Source: Haloarcula amylovorans (GTDB lineage Archaea; Halobacteriota; Halobacteria; Halobacteriales; Haloarculaceae). From it: a DNA stretch of 64,000 bases. Shown here piece after piece: positions 1 to 9,000 of the stretch. The DNA lies in the NCBI RefSeq assembly GCF_004681185.1, contig NZ_SRIF01000002.1, positions 475,827 through 539,826 on the forward strand. Reading direction: 5' to 3'. Both the position numbers and the translations under genes were made by a program. Below the pieces are notes generated by a model. That model was not told the origin of the DNA. It saw only the letters and a list, made by a program, of their open reading frames with translations, and searched no databases. Within the stretch, counting starts at the first letter, position 1; every line of letters begins with the position of its first letter.

Positions 1-1
1 A

Positions 2-733
2 ACGGAAACCTCGTTTGCCATCATCGAACGGTTACGGGAGAGCGAGGGGGAACGGGTTACAGCGCTAGCAGACGAACTCGAGTTATCGAAGAGCACCGTT
101 CATAACCACCTCAGAACGCTCAACCGGTTAGGTTACGTCGTCAAGGAAGGGAGCACGTACCACCTGGGACTGCGATTTCTGGACCTGGGTGATGCAGCGC
201 GGGCCCGGAGAAATCTCTACGAAGTCTCGAAACAGGAGATGGACGAACTGGTGTCGACTATCGACGAACACGGCCACGTCATGGTCGAAGAGATGGCGCG
301 AGGGGTGTACATCTATCAGTCGAAGACCGAACGAGCCGTGCAGACTGACTCCCGTATCGGGACGACGGTCGATCTGCACGCTACCGCGGTCGGCAAAGCC
401 TATCTCGCTCATCTCCCCGAGGAACGACAGCAGGAGCTACTCGACCAGCTCGACTTCGTACAGCGAACAGAATCGACGCACACCGACCGGGAGGCGTTAG
501 AATCCGAACTCGTGGATATTCGTCAACAGGGGTACGCCCTCAACGATCAGGAATCGTTTGCCGGAATGCGAGCGGTCGGGGCGCCTGTCCTCGGTCCGAA
601 CGAACAGGTGCTAGCGTCGATAAGCGTCTCCGGCCCGACGACTAGAATGAGTGGAGACCGCTACCGGGTCGAGCTGCCCGAGATGGTCCAGGAGACCGCT
701 CGCATTATCGGTATTAGAGCGACCTACTCGTAA
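2..733 (+). CDS. IclR-family transcriptional regulator (5' truncated by window)
   Basis: The reading frame is open from the first codon in the window, so the start lies upstream. The visible N-terminus holds the IclR winged helix-turn-helix, with the recognition-helix stretch ELSKSTVHNHLRTLNRLGYV at about residues 22-42, then YHLGLRFLDLG, the usual linker to the effector-binding domain. That domain covers the remaining 180 residues and contains typical IclR blocks (TAVGKAYLAHLPEE; GYALNDQESFAGMRAVGAPV). The family normally works as dimeric regulators of small-acid or aromatic catabolism operons, so a link to the Ldh-like operon that follows on the other strand is plausible but only inferred. 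A second IclR gene lies at 55961-56725. Confidence 0.9.
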   Translation, partial: TETSFAIIERLRESEGERVTALADELELSKSTVHNHLRTLNRLGYVVKEGSTYHLGLRFLDLGDAARARRNLYEVSKQEMDELVSTIDEHGHVMVEEMARGVYIYQSKTERAVQTDSRIGTTVDLHATAVGKAYLAHLPEERQQELLDQLDFVQRTESTHTDREALESELVDIRQQGYALNDQESFAGMRAVGAPVLGPNEQVLASISVSGPTTRMSGDRYRVELPEMVQETARIIGIRATYS

Positions 734-1293
734 GCAAGAGCGAACAGTCGTTCTCTATCGCGACGTGCTCTCCCGACGGGACGATACGGTCACAGTCCAA
801 ACACGCTCCAGAATAATACCAGTACATACGTTATTTCGGTCGTATCCGTTGCCGGGATGGCAGCTATTGTGGCACCTTGAATGCCGTTCCCAAACCACAT
901 GCGCGGGAGTCAGTCGGATAGCACTCGTGTTGACCCTCGGCCCGGCCGGACACTCCTGAATCTCCTAACATCTGTACGCTCGTTATTCAGTGTCGTCTAC
1001 TCCGCAGGTCTCTCGGCTCACACCAGCTCGAGTAGGGAACCAGGTGAGTCGATTTTGCGACGATAGAGAGACTGTTCGGTATCGGTACAATTCAACCGTT
1101 TCGGTACGCTGGCTCTGTCGAGGTGAGCCGTCGACCATGGGTTCAGCGCTGGGCGCAGTCCGCGTCAGGGTTCGGGCTTCTACTACTCTCCGGTTCGGAG
1201 AGAGCACTTCTCGCTTTTGTGACGGTACTCTCGAGAGAGGGTCCACCGTAGTCGCTGACGAAGAGGCGTATCGGGGAGCGTGAGACGAAATCC
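734..1293. other. Intergenic region, no gene recognised
   Basis: About 560 bases between the IclR gene and the promoter of the small zinc-ribbon gene. Several short overlapping open frames occur on both strands but none reads like a protein family, has a convincing start or is followed by a partner gene. I see no repeat or RNA signal here. Confidence 0.5.
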
Positions 1294-1301
1294 TTTTATA
1301 T
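1294..1301 (+). promoter_or_regulatory. TATA box for the small zinc-ribbon gene
   Basis: TTTTATAT lies about 24-31 bases ahead of the ATG at 1325, the spacing expected for a leaderless haloarchaeal transcript. Sequence match only. Confidence 0.45.
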
Positions 1302-1324
1302 TGGTGTGCGCCAGTGGTGGACAC

Positions 1325-1438
1325 ATGCGACAGGCACAGTACGAATGCACGGTGTGTGGAAGGACGCTCAGTTACCGGACGACAAAACACAGCGGTTGCC
1401 CGGACTGCGGCTTCTTACCCGTTCACAGCGCGGACTGA
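1325..1438 (+). CDS. Small zinc-ribbon protein (rubrerythrin-like domain type), 37 aa
   Basis: A 37-codon gene with two CxxC knuckles, CTVCG near residue 8 and CPDCG near residue 26, separated by 14 residues, enough to bind a single zinc ion. Haloarchaeal genomes carry many such stand-alone 40-60 residue zinc ribbons, often labelled rubrerythrin-like; they are thought to be small regulatory or protein-binding modules but most have no known partner. The start is supported by a TATA-like box 24-31 bases upstream. Codon use is GC-rich like its neighbours. The family label is from motif layout; the role is unknown. Confidence 0.7.
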   Translation: MRQAQYECTVCGRTLSYRTTKHSGCPDCGFLPVHSAD

Positions 1439-1484
1439 GGGCCGGAGCGAGCGCTGTCTGAAATAATCGCAGTATATGATTGAA

Positions 1485-1595
1485 CTGTCGTCCTCGGCCT
1501 GACGACCACGGGTGAGACACCGGACGAGTCCCTGCACTGCGGGTTGTGGTCGGCTCGCCCAGTCGGGATCGGCAGTCCGGTGACGAGGACGACAG
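1485..1595. repeat. Inverted repeat with nested helices (candidate structured RNA or bidirectional terminator)
   Basis: CTGTCGTCCTCG at 1485-1496 is the exact reverse complement of 1584-1595, enclosing a second 7-bp helix (CGACCAC 1503-1509 with GTGGTCG 1546-1552) and a CCC/GGG hairpin (1530-1532 with 1541-1543). The block lies between the zinc-ribbon gene and the convergent Ldh-like gene, which ends at 1598. Confidence 0.4.
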
Positions 1596-1597
1596 AC

Positions 1598-2551
1598 CTA
1601 CTCTAAATCGAAGCCCGCGTCCTCGCGTGACCCCTCGAACGGCGGTGCGAGTACGCCGCTGCTGTACTCGAATATCTCTTCCCAGATTTCCCGCTTGATC
1701 TCGACGCCCTCGTTGACCATCTTTCCGACCCGTTCCTGCACGTCACTCGGCCGGAAGACCGTCGTGAAATCGGCTGCCTCGTCTTCGACGAACTGGTCGA
1801 CGATTCCCTGTACCTCGTTCGGATACCGGGGATGGAGCGGGTCGATGCACACGGTCAGGAAGCCCGACTCTGCCGTCTGAAGCGGGCGGGCAGACGGCTC
1901 CATCGACCGTCGTAACAGTCGGTCCAGCAACCTCGTCTCAGCGTTCGAGTAGCGGTTCTCCTCCTCTCGGTCAAAGAACGCTTGCATCAGCGGGTAGTTT
2001 CGGTACTGATGGAGACCGCGCTCGATGGCGTCCAGTATCTTGACGTACCCGACCGACGGCTCGTCGAGTTCTCGTTCTGCGAGTAGTGGTTTCGGGTCCC
2101 CGGGCGTTCCGACGATGGTCCCCGCGCCCCTCTCCGTGTCCGCGTAGAGGACTATCGGGACGTACCCTCGTTCGGCCGCCCGATAGGCCGTATGACCGAT
2201 GGTGGGCAGACTCTCGTCGCCAGAACTGATAGAGGCGTAGGTGATTCCGATCCCGTGTCGATGGGCCTGTGAGCAACTGAGGTCTAGTGCCGCCTCGCTT
2301 GAGACGAGACTCGGCTGTCCCCCACTGTCGACGATCGTAATCATCGAGGCATGGTCGGACAGCGAGAGAGCGGCTCGGTCCCACTCCGATAAGTCGTCTA
2401 AGAGGCGGTGGAGCGTCGTGAGTCCCGAGCCGCGATACGCTTCGGTCCACCGGATGGCGTCAGCGTTCGCCCGAGCGGTACCGTCCGGAAGCCCGGCGGC
2501 GGAGAAACACTGTCCGGCGAGTTGCGGGACTTCTCGAATGCTCAGCAACAT
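1598..2551 (-). CDS. Divergent Ldh-family (malate/L-lactate dehydrogenase-like) protein
   Basis: A 317-residue protein whose order of segments follows the Ldh_2 family (malate/lactate/sulfolactate-type NAD(P) oxidoreductases). There is an N-terminal helical part (LAGQCFSAAGLPDGTARANA, then RGSGLTTLHRLLDDL), a middle part GHTAYRAAERGYVPIVLYAD like the family's xYYALRAAExG block, and a C-terminal VGKMVNEGVEIKREIWEEI like the usual end. The SHG histidine motif and the NHFG block of active members cannot be found, so catalysis is doubtful. I used the ATG at 2551 because it shares one base with the stop of the upstream gene (TGATG), implying translational coupling; the frame is open further upstream but only inside that gene. 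A DUF3726-type protein is a less likely alternative. Confidence 0.6.
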   Translation of the reverse strand: MLLSIREVPQLAGQCFSAAGLPDGTARANADAIRWTEAYRGSGLTTLHRLLDDLSEWDRAALSLSDHASMITIVDSGGQPSLVSSEAALDLSCSQAHRHGIGITYASISSGDESLPTIGHTAYRAAERGYVPIVLYADTERGAGTIVGTPGDPKPLLAERELDEPSVGYVKILDAIERGLHQYRNYPLMQAFFDREEENRYSNAETRLLDRLLRRSMEPSARPLQTAESGFLTVCIDPLHPRYPNEVQGIVDQFVEDEAADFTTVFRPSDVQERVGKMVNEGVEIKREIWEEIFEYSSGVLAPPFEGSREDAGFDLE

Positions 2552-4269
2552 CAGTCGTCCCTCCAGTAGTCGGCCCGGTCGGGTCGCGACGGATACGCCC
2601 AGTAGGAGGTCTCGCCGTCGGGCAGTTCCTCGCGTAGCGGTGCCCCCTGGAAGAACGTGCCTCGCACCCAGCCGATAGATTTCGGGTGCGCCTTCTGAAT
2701 CCCCCAGATGGCCTTGAGACAGGAGATGAACGTCAACGGGACGAATTCCTCGTCGATGGGATTGGCCCGCACCTCCGCGTAGGGGAGATTGTGGACCGTC
2801 TGTATCCGCTCGACGATTTCGCGGTGCTCCGGGTGCTCGAAGAGGAACTCGGCCACGGAGTCCGCCGCGGGCGCTTGCTGGAGGTCCGCGTATAGCTGCT
2901 GCACCTGTCGAGCGATGGCGGCGTCGATCTCGTACTCCTCGTAATCGTGTTCCTCTCGCACGCCGATTCTGGGCTCTTCGTTCTCGATCGACCGGTACCA
3001 GATGTAGTGCTGAGCGCCGGACTGGGACATCTCGATGTCGAGCGCCCACTGGTAGCTCGACGTGATGAGCGACTCCAACTCGGCGAGCGACATCTCCGGT
3101 TTGACGTCGCTGGTCTCCGCGGTGGTCAGCGAGTCCTCCAGACCGTCACAGACCTCGGGGTAGACGTCGATCAACAGCGCGTGAAGGACCTCTTGCGTTT
3201 CCGCTTCCAGATTCGTTTCGGCCCATTCACAGAGCTGCGTCCAGAGCGTGTCGCTACCGGAGTCGCCGTACAGCGCACCGACCTGTTCTAGCGCTTGCTC
3301 TAAACCGTGCGCGATGCGATCTTTCGAGTGGAAGAAGCGCTCTGTGTCGCTCTCGTCCTCGTCGAACCACGTCTCCGTGTGCTCGACGAGACGTGTGAAC
3401 GTCTCGATGTCGTCGTCCGTCGGGTCTCTGGCCTTGGCACGCGCCAGCGCGACTTCTCTGGCGCGGAGCCAGGAGTGAACGAACTGCGGGTGGTTGATCA
3501 TATAGAGGATTATCCCGACGCCGGAGGAGTTCCCGGTGCCGAGGTACCGCTTGATATCGTCGGACAGCGTGGCTGCGTCGGGACTCCGGGCCTTGGCCAT
3601 TTCGTCAGCCAAGTCGTAGCCGAAGACACGGAGCATATACACGGCGAGCATCTGCGCCATGAACGGCCGTTTCAACGGATGGTCGTCGTCCATCGCCGCG
3701 AACACCTTGGTGCCGTTCAGTCCGTTTCCGTAGTATCCCGAGGAGCGAGTCAGATACCCGCCCTGGGAGAGGAACTCGACGTCGGGCTGGTGGCCCGACG
3801 CCAGCGAGTCGACGATGTGGTCGAAGAACCGCGAGCTCCGGTTGGCTCTCGACCAGATCAGTACCTTCGGGGTGGCGCGGCCCTTCCGCACCTTCGGAAG
3901 CTCTTCGAACTGAGAGTCGATGAATTCCGGCGTCGCACGCCCTTCACAGAGGAACGTCTCCAAGTCCCACGACTCGGCGATAATCCGATCGGTGTTCTCC
4001 TCGTCGCTGGACTGTCGCGACTGGACGGCGAACGAGAAGAGACGCGACGGGGTCTTGATATTGTACACCGCGCGTCCATTTCCCGCTTCATCTACGTCCA
4101 CCTCCACGAGATCGATTCGCCACTGTTCTCGCGCCATCTTTTCGATTAGGAGGCGCGCGAAGCTGAGTCGCGTCTGCTTTAGAGCGCCCAGCCGCTCCGG
4201 TTGCATCAATTCTGACGGGTCACGTAACGAACCCGTCTCGAACGGGTATTGGTTCTCACCGAGAGCCAT
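2551..4269 (-). CDS. Conserved protein of unknown function, 572 aa
   Basis: I cannot assign a function. The protein is soluble, with no membrane segment or signal peptide. It has an N-terminal alpha/beta part (about 30-130: REQWRIDLVEVDV, GRAVYNIKTPSRLFSFAV), a glycine-rich block near 180-195 (SGYYGNGLNGTKVF), a helical region, and GTGNSSGVGIILYMINHPQF around 260-280, which looks like a conserved active or ligand-binding loop. From memory it resembles long uncharacterised bacterial proteins, which would suggest inter-domain transfer, but I could not search. Its stop overlaps the start of the Ldh-like gene, so the two products are probably made together. A TATA-like AATAATATAG lies about 25 bases before the ATG on the minus strand. 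Confidence 0.7.
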   Translation of the reverse strand: MALGENQYPFETGSLRDPSELMQPERLGALKQTRLSFARLLIEKMAREQWRIDLVEVDVDEAGNGRAVYNIKTPSRLFSFAVQSRQSSDEENTDRIIAESWDLETFLCEGRATPEFIDSQFEELPKVRKGRATPKVLIWSRANRSSRFFDHIVDSLASGHQPDVEFLSQGGYLTRSSGYYGNGLNGTKVFAAMDDDHPLKRPFMAQMLAVYMLRVFGYDLADEMAKARSPDAATLSDDIKRYLGTGNSSGVGIILYMINHPQFVHSWLRAREVALARAKARDPTDDDIETFTRLVEHTETWFDEDESDTERFFHSKDRIAHGLEQALEQVGALYGDSGSDTLWTQLCEWAETNLEAETQEVLHALLIDVYPEVCDGLEDSLTTAETSDVKPEMSLAELESLITSSYQWALDIEMSQSGAQHYIWYRSIENEEPRIGVREEHDYEEYEIDAAIARQVQQLYADLQQAPAADSVAEFLFEHPEHREIVERIQTVHNLPYAEVRANPIDEEFVPLTFISCLKAIWGIQKAHPKSIGWVRGTFFQGAPLREELPDGETSYWAYPSRPDRADYWRDD

Positions 4270-4364
4270 ATATCGCTAGCTCGCTATATTATTACTTAAA
4301 ATTGGTGATGGACAGCACTGGTGGAACTGTGGTCACCGACCAGAGCGCCCTCCACCGGAGAGAG

Positions 4365-4757
4365 TCACCCCGTAATGACGACGGGTCGGTCGGTCGAGTA
4401 GATGACGTCCTGCGCAACGCTCCCGACGAGGACCTTCGCGACGCCTGAGCGTTTCCGCCCGCCCAGAACGATCTCCGCCGCGTCGACGTCGTCCGCGTGC
4501 TCGACGATACGGTTCGTGACGGTCCCGGCGTCCGCGACGCGATCGACAGAGACGCCCGCCGCCTCTATCTGCTCGGCGACCCTGACCGCCGTATCGACGT
4601 CGTCGAAGCGCTGCTCACCGCTGGAAGACTCTTCTCGGGGCGTTACATGCAGCACCGTCGCTCTCACCTCGTCAGTACCGGGTAGCGACGTTACGTAGTC
4701 GGCCTGGTGGCTAGCACGCTCTGCGTCCTGATCGACAGGTACGAGTACCTCGTACAT
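4365..4757 (-). CDS. Universal stress protein, UspA family
   Basis: A 130-residue single-domain Usp protein. It begins with the beta strand MYEVLVPVDQD containing the family's aspartate and ends with GGRKRSGVAKVLVGSVAQDV, close to the ATP-binding G-2x-G-9x-G(S/T) pattern; the second G is replaced by S (GRKRS), so nucleotide binding is possible but not certain. Haloarchaea have many Usp paralogues. The gene is co-directional with the unknown/Ldh-like pair, but a 95-base gap containing its own TATA signal separates them. Confidence 0.88.
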   Translation of the reverse strand: MYEVLVPVDQDAERASHQADYVTSLPGTDEVRATVLHVTPREESSSGEQRFDDVDTAVRVAEQIEAAGVSVDRVADAGTVTNRIVEHADDVDAAEIVLGGRKRSGVAKVLVGSVAQDVIYSTDRPVVITG

Positions 4758-4780
4758 CGCGTCTAGAGGACTATCGACAC

Positions 4781-4790
4781 ATTTTATAAA
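4781..4790 (-). promoter_or_regulatory. TATA box of the usp gene
   Basis: ATTTTATAAA (TTTATAAAAT on the minus strand) sits 24-33 bases upstream of the ATG at 4757, giving leaderless spacing. Confidence 0.5.
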
Positions 4791-5376
4791 ACTATCCCCA
4801 CGAGACGTGAACGGTTTCCTCGAGTGCAGTATCGGTCTTCTCTTTGCTCGCTCCTCGATAGAAGAGTGACGGTTCGGACCCTGAAACCGCCGACATACGA
4901 GCGAGAGTCGATTCGATTATCCTTGCGTGCACGAGACCAGTCCCCGACAGTGGTCCACCACTTCGGCGGCTGTGACGTCGCCACGGCAGCGAGGGAGTCA
5001 CTCCCCTGCTGTTCGGGTGTCGTCTAACGGGCGAAGCATCAATGGCCCACCACTCCGACTGGGTCCGCGCTGGGTCTTGAGTCTCCCGACTGGTCGATTC
5101 TGTTTCTATCGACTCGTGCTGACATCACGGTTGAGCGTTCTCTCTACTCACCTACCTCGAATCCGCGGCTTCTCTCGTATTCAGTTTTCTCATACACTTC
5201 TTCTTTCGGCCCAAGTGAGCGGATATAGAGTTATATCTTCTATTTTATGGCCGTAATTGACCCATTTAATACTATAGCTTCGAAATAACTCTCTTATTTC
5301 CACCATCTTCTTCTATATGTTCGCTGTCCTTCTTGATTATAGAGATTAGGATGTAGGGAGTCGGATAGATAGTTTC

Positions 5377-5809
5377 TCCAACCTTGGATTATCCACCGCT
5401 AATCAGACTGTGAACACGAAATAACAGCCCTAGAAGAGGCTACATCGAGACAGTCCCACGGGGTTGGGATGGTGAGTCGCCGAGCGGCCGTGCAGTCGCA
5501 GACTCGGCGGACGGCTCCCACAGAAAAAGCCGAATAGAGATCTACGCAGACAGTTTCCAAGGTTAGTCAAACCCGGAGACGGTGCCAACCTTGGACGGTC
5601 GTTTCAGGATATCGGTCTGGATTTTGACTATTCTGCTCGCGATGGTCGAACGGTCGGATTCTGCTGAAACGCCGAGCGATAGCACGAGCGCTGCACTGAG
5701 CGGGCATGGTCCCTGCTGTTCAGTGAAAGTGCTCACCCCGATTCTCCCACTCTAAGGCTGTCATCGTGGCTGTTCAGTATCATAGGCGGCAACGAATTCC
5801 AAGGTTGGA
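5377..5809. repeat. Four copies of a TCCAANNTTGGA palindrome
   Basis: TCCAACCTTGGA at 5377-5388, TCCAAGGTTAGT (degenerate right half) at 5556-5567, GCCAACCTTGGA at 5584-5595 and TCCAAGGTTGGA at 5798-5809. The middle two also pair with each other over 9 bp (5556-5564 with 5587-5595). Repeated two-fold symmetric sites of this size suit a dimeric DNA-binding protein. Confidence 0.5.
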
Positions 5810-5964
5810 CCAGCCGAGAGCGCAACAGAGTGTTTCTACACGGATTTCACCGGACTGTGCCGTATCGGCAGCGTATGCCAAGACGGGGAACGAATGCGCC
5901 ATTTCCGCGAAGCGAACCGTGTCTGCGGATGGGTGAGTAGCGTCAGAGAAAGTCACACAGATGC

Positions 5965-6056
5965 AAGATGGAAGCCCACGACTTTAGCTGAAAGAGAGGG
6001 CGCTAAGCCCCCGTCCTCCACGAGTGAGGCGAAGCCAAACGAGTAGGGCGGGGTAG
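5965..6056 (+). mobile_element. Possible right-end remnant of an IS200/IS605 (TnpB-type) element
   Basis: GGAAGCCCACGACTTTAGC followed by a GGGCGCTAAGCCC stretch and a CCCCGTCC...GGGCGGGG pairing resembles, from memory, the 3' ends of haloarchaeal IS1341/TnpB elements, where the guide-like RNA is encoded. No tnpB reading frame is present upstream, so only an end would remain. It abuts the 3' end of the pump ATPase gene. Identification is by recollection of the motif only. Confidence 0.35.
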
Positions 6057-6057
6057 T

Positions 6058-9000
6058 TCACTTGTGGGTACCCGACGTAGTCTGTTCGGCCACCATCTCT
6101 CGGACCTGTTCGAGCGTGAACATCGCCGTACAGCCCGGCGAGTCGATGCGGAACTCGCTTGCTGGCGTGCTCTCGGCGTACGTTTTCTCGACACGCGGGT
6201 CGCCCTCCAGCGGGTCGTTCAGCGCGCGTAACACGCGATGGGCCTCCGAATGAGACATCGTGATCCAGACTGCTTCGTCGGGGTCACAGGCGGCCATTTT
6301 GTCGTAGTCTTCTGGGACCGCTCGGCGAAGGTCGTGGTTGATTCGCTCGGCTTCGAGCGTGACGACGACGCGGCCCTCCCCGTCGAGACCGACGGCATCG
6401 ATGCGGTGACGGTCGTACTCGTCGGCCGTTTCGACGAGTTCGGTGGCGTTGTCACCCATCGCACTCGATGCGGGGACCACCGTCTGATCGCGTTCGTCGA
6501 GCTCGAAGTACGGGATGACCCTCACGACCGAGGAGTCAGGGTCGTTTTCGTAGCATTCTATTAGATATCGGCGGCCGACTTCGACCGCGAGGACGTGCTG
6601 ACTCGTCTCCTCTAAATCGCCTTTGCCGTGGCCGTAGTCGACGCCCTTGCGGTAGTGCTCGCCGATGAGTGACCTGCCCGCAGGCGTCACCGTATACAGT
6701 CGATGGGGACGATCCGTATCGTGCGTAAGCAAGCCCTCGTCGACGAGGTCTTGAATCGCCTCGCTCTCGATTCCGAGGTACTCCTGCAGTCGGAGCATAC
6801 TATCGTAGAGGAGGTCATATTCCGGCGGGTCATAGCGCAGTTGCTGGGCGTTGTAGACCGCTTGGAGGAACATGAGCTGTCGGTCGGAGAACACCGAGAC
6901 ATCGCGCTCTCCCGTCGAGAGCTTGAGATTCACCTCACAGATGGGGATGTCGTCGGGATCGACCCTGTCTAGTGAGGCACAGCACTCGATGGCTCGAAGC
7001 ATTCCCGCACTATCCGGATCGTATCGGCTCTCACAGCCATCACAGACGAGGCCGTGTCTCGAAGCGTCGTAGATTACCATCGACGGCAATCGGTTCGTAT
7101 AGGGAAGCGCGCTGTCGACGCGAGTCGGCACCTCCTCGTCTTCACCGACCGCACCCTCGACCGGACTCGGCTCGACCAGTCGAAGGCCAGCCGTGGTTAC
7201 GACGTTCTCGTGAGTCATCGTTAGTGCCTCCTTGAAGCCATGACGCTGCGGAGCCATCGTCGACGCCGGATGGCCACGGGGCGGGGTAAGCGACCGAGCC
7301 GTGAACGGAGTGGGTTCGTCCGTATCGAATTCGGCGGGCAGGGAGACGAACCATTGGCCGCGACGGAGCGCCCGGAGTCGGTTCCCTACCTCTCGGGCAT
7401 CCATCTCGTCGGTGGCCAATCGTCTCGTGAGTTTCTCGTCGACCGCGACGTTACCCGTGACGATGGTCGAGACGTTGTTCAGGACCTCCTGATAGGCCCG
7501 CTCGCTCGACTCGCGGAGTTGGGCGGGAAACTGCATCGCCAGGGTCAGCGCACAGTCAAAGCTCCGAGATTGGGAGAGGAGCTCAGAGAGCAGCGACGAG
7601 ACGGCGATGCTCGCGGCTTCCTCGATGTAGACGTTGACCAGTGGACGAGTGCCGCCTTCGGTGCCCGTCGTCGCGTCTTCGCTCGCCGATGCGCTCAGAC
7701 CTTCAGCATCCATCGACCCACGAGCACGCCGTTTGAGCGCCGACCAGAGGTTCGAAAGAACCAGGAGGGCAAGCGCACGCTGTGCCTCGCTCCGCAGTTG
7801 CCCCGTATCGAAGATGATGACGACGTCTTCGTCGAGATAGTCCACGAGGTCGAAGTGCGGGTCGGTGCTGTCAGTTCCTCTCTCGGGAACGTGATTGAAC
7901 AGCCGAGCCAATCGCGGGTCGACGGGCACCTTCTCGATGCGATTAGCCACCCCTTGCATGATCTCGTCGAACGTTCGCGCTCGGTTGGCGACGACGCCTG
8001 CGAGCATCCGTTCGAGGTCACCATCAGAGACTGGCGGGGCCGTGTTCCGGTCGTGCATCTCCTGAATCGCGCCGTGGAAATCGCGATGACTGAACGCGTC
8101 CGCACCGCTTACGGGGTCGAACATCGCTTTGACCATGTAGCGGATGATATCAGGCGAGCGAACCGCCTGCTCGAAGCGGTCTCGACCCATCAACTGGATC
8201 AGTATCTCGATGTAGTGTTCGACCCTGTCCTCGACGGCCGTGGTTCGAGCGATGCCCCGATCGAGTTCATCCCGGATATCGAAAAACGAGAAGGCGGGCA
8301 ACAGCTCGGCACAGTCGAAATAGAGGACGTTCTCGAGCGTGCCGTAGCGCTCGTAATGTGCCTGCATGTACTCGATAGGCATTCCATCGCCCTTCGGGTC
8401 GATGAGGATATCTGCACCGTCCGTGGCCTCGTGGTTATCGAGCATCGCCGTCACGAGACTCGTCGACTTCCCCGACCCGGTCTTGCCGAACCATGCCAGG
8501 TGGAGTGACTGCAGCGTCGGCGGCAGAGAGACGAGCACCGGGTCAGGTGCGCTGTCCTGTGTCAGCGGATGGCCAAGCGGGAGCCCCGGCCCGTAATATC
8601 GGTCGAGGTGGCGTTGCGGTGGGTGGGCAAGCGGTTGTCGGTCGACAGGGGTGGCGTCGGCGAGACGACGGCCGGCCGCGGTGAGTTTCGCGCCGTCGAG
8701 GAGGCAAAAGCCGCCGACCTCGCTGGCGTCAGCGACGAGCACTGGACTTCGGGAGACGCCCCACGGCAGTCGGTTGGCCAGTCTGTTCGCTCTCGTCCGG
8801 AACGTCCGCTCCGCTATAGCCTGTCGAACGATAGCGCTCTTCTTTCCAGTCGTGACGGTGCCCGCTATCGTATAGGTGGTGTGTCCCACTGGCCCGAACG
8901 CCGTTTCGAGGTCTCGTGCGACATCGGTCGGCGTCCGCCCCATCCGTTCATCTCCAGAGCCGCTCCCGACGAACGCTCTGACGTTGACCTCGAAGGAGTT

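Larger units (their letters stand above)
4791..6057. other. Gene-poor region, about 1.27 kb
   Basis: No open frame here reads like a protein. The first part is mixed in composition, and the stretch 5210-5420 is AT-rich. It holds four palindromic sites (5377-5809) and a probable insertion-sequence end (about 5965-6056), described separately. It may be eroded mobile DNA at the left margin of the conjugative region. Confidence 0.55.

Noticed and set aside
3307..4149. 280-codon plus-strand frame
   Set aside because: Antisense to the 572-residue gene, with no family resemblance.
4784..5256. Short frames (60-109 codons) in the gene-poor region
   Set aside because: They overlap each other on both strands and have no recognisable start signals or family features.
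7240..8508. 422-codon open frame on the plus strand
   Set aside because: It lies antisense to the coupling ATPase; high GC at third positions opens such frames, and the product is an Arg-rich sequence without domains.
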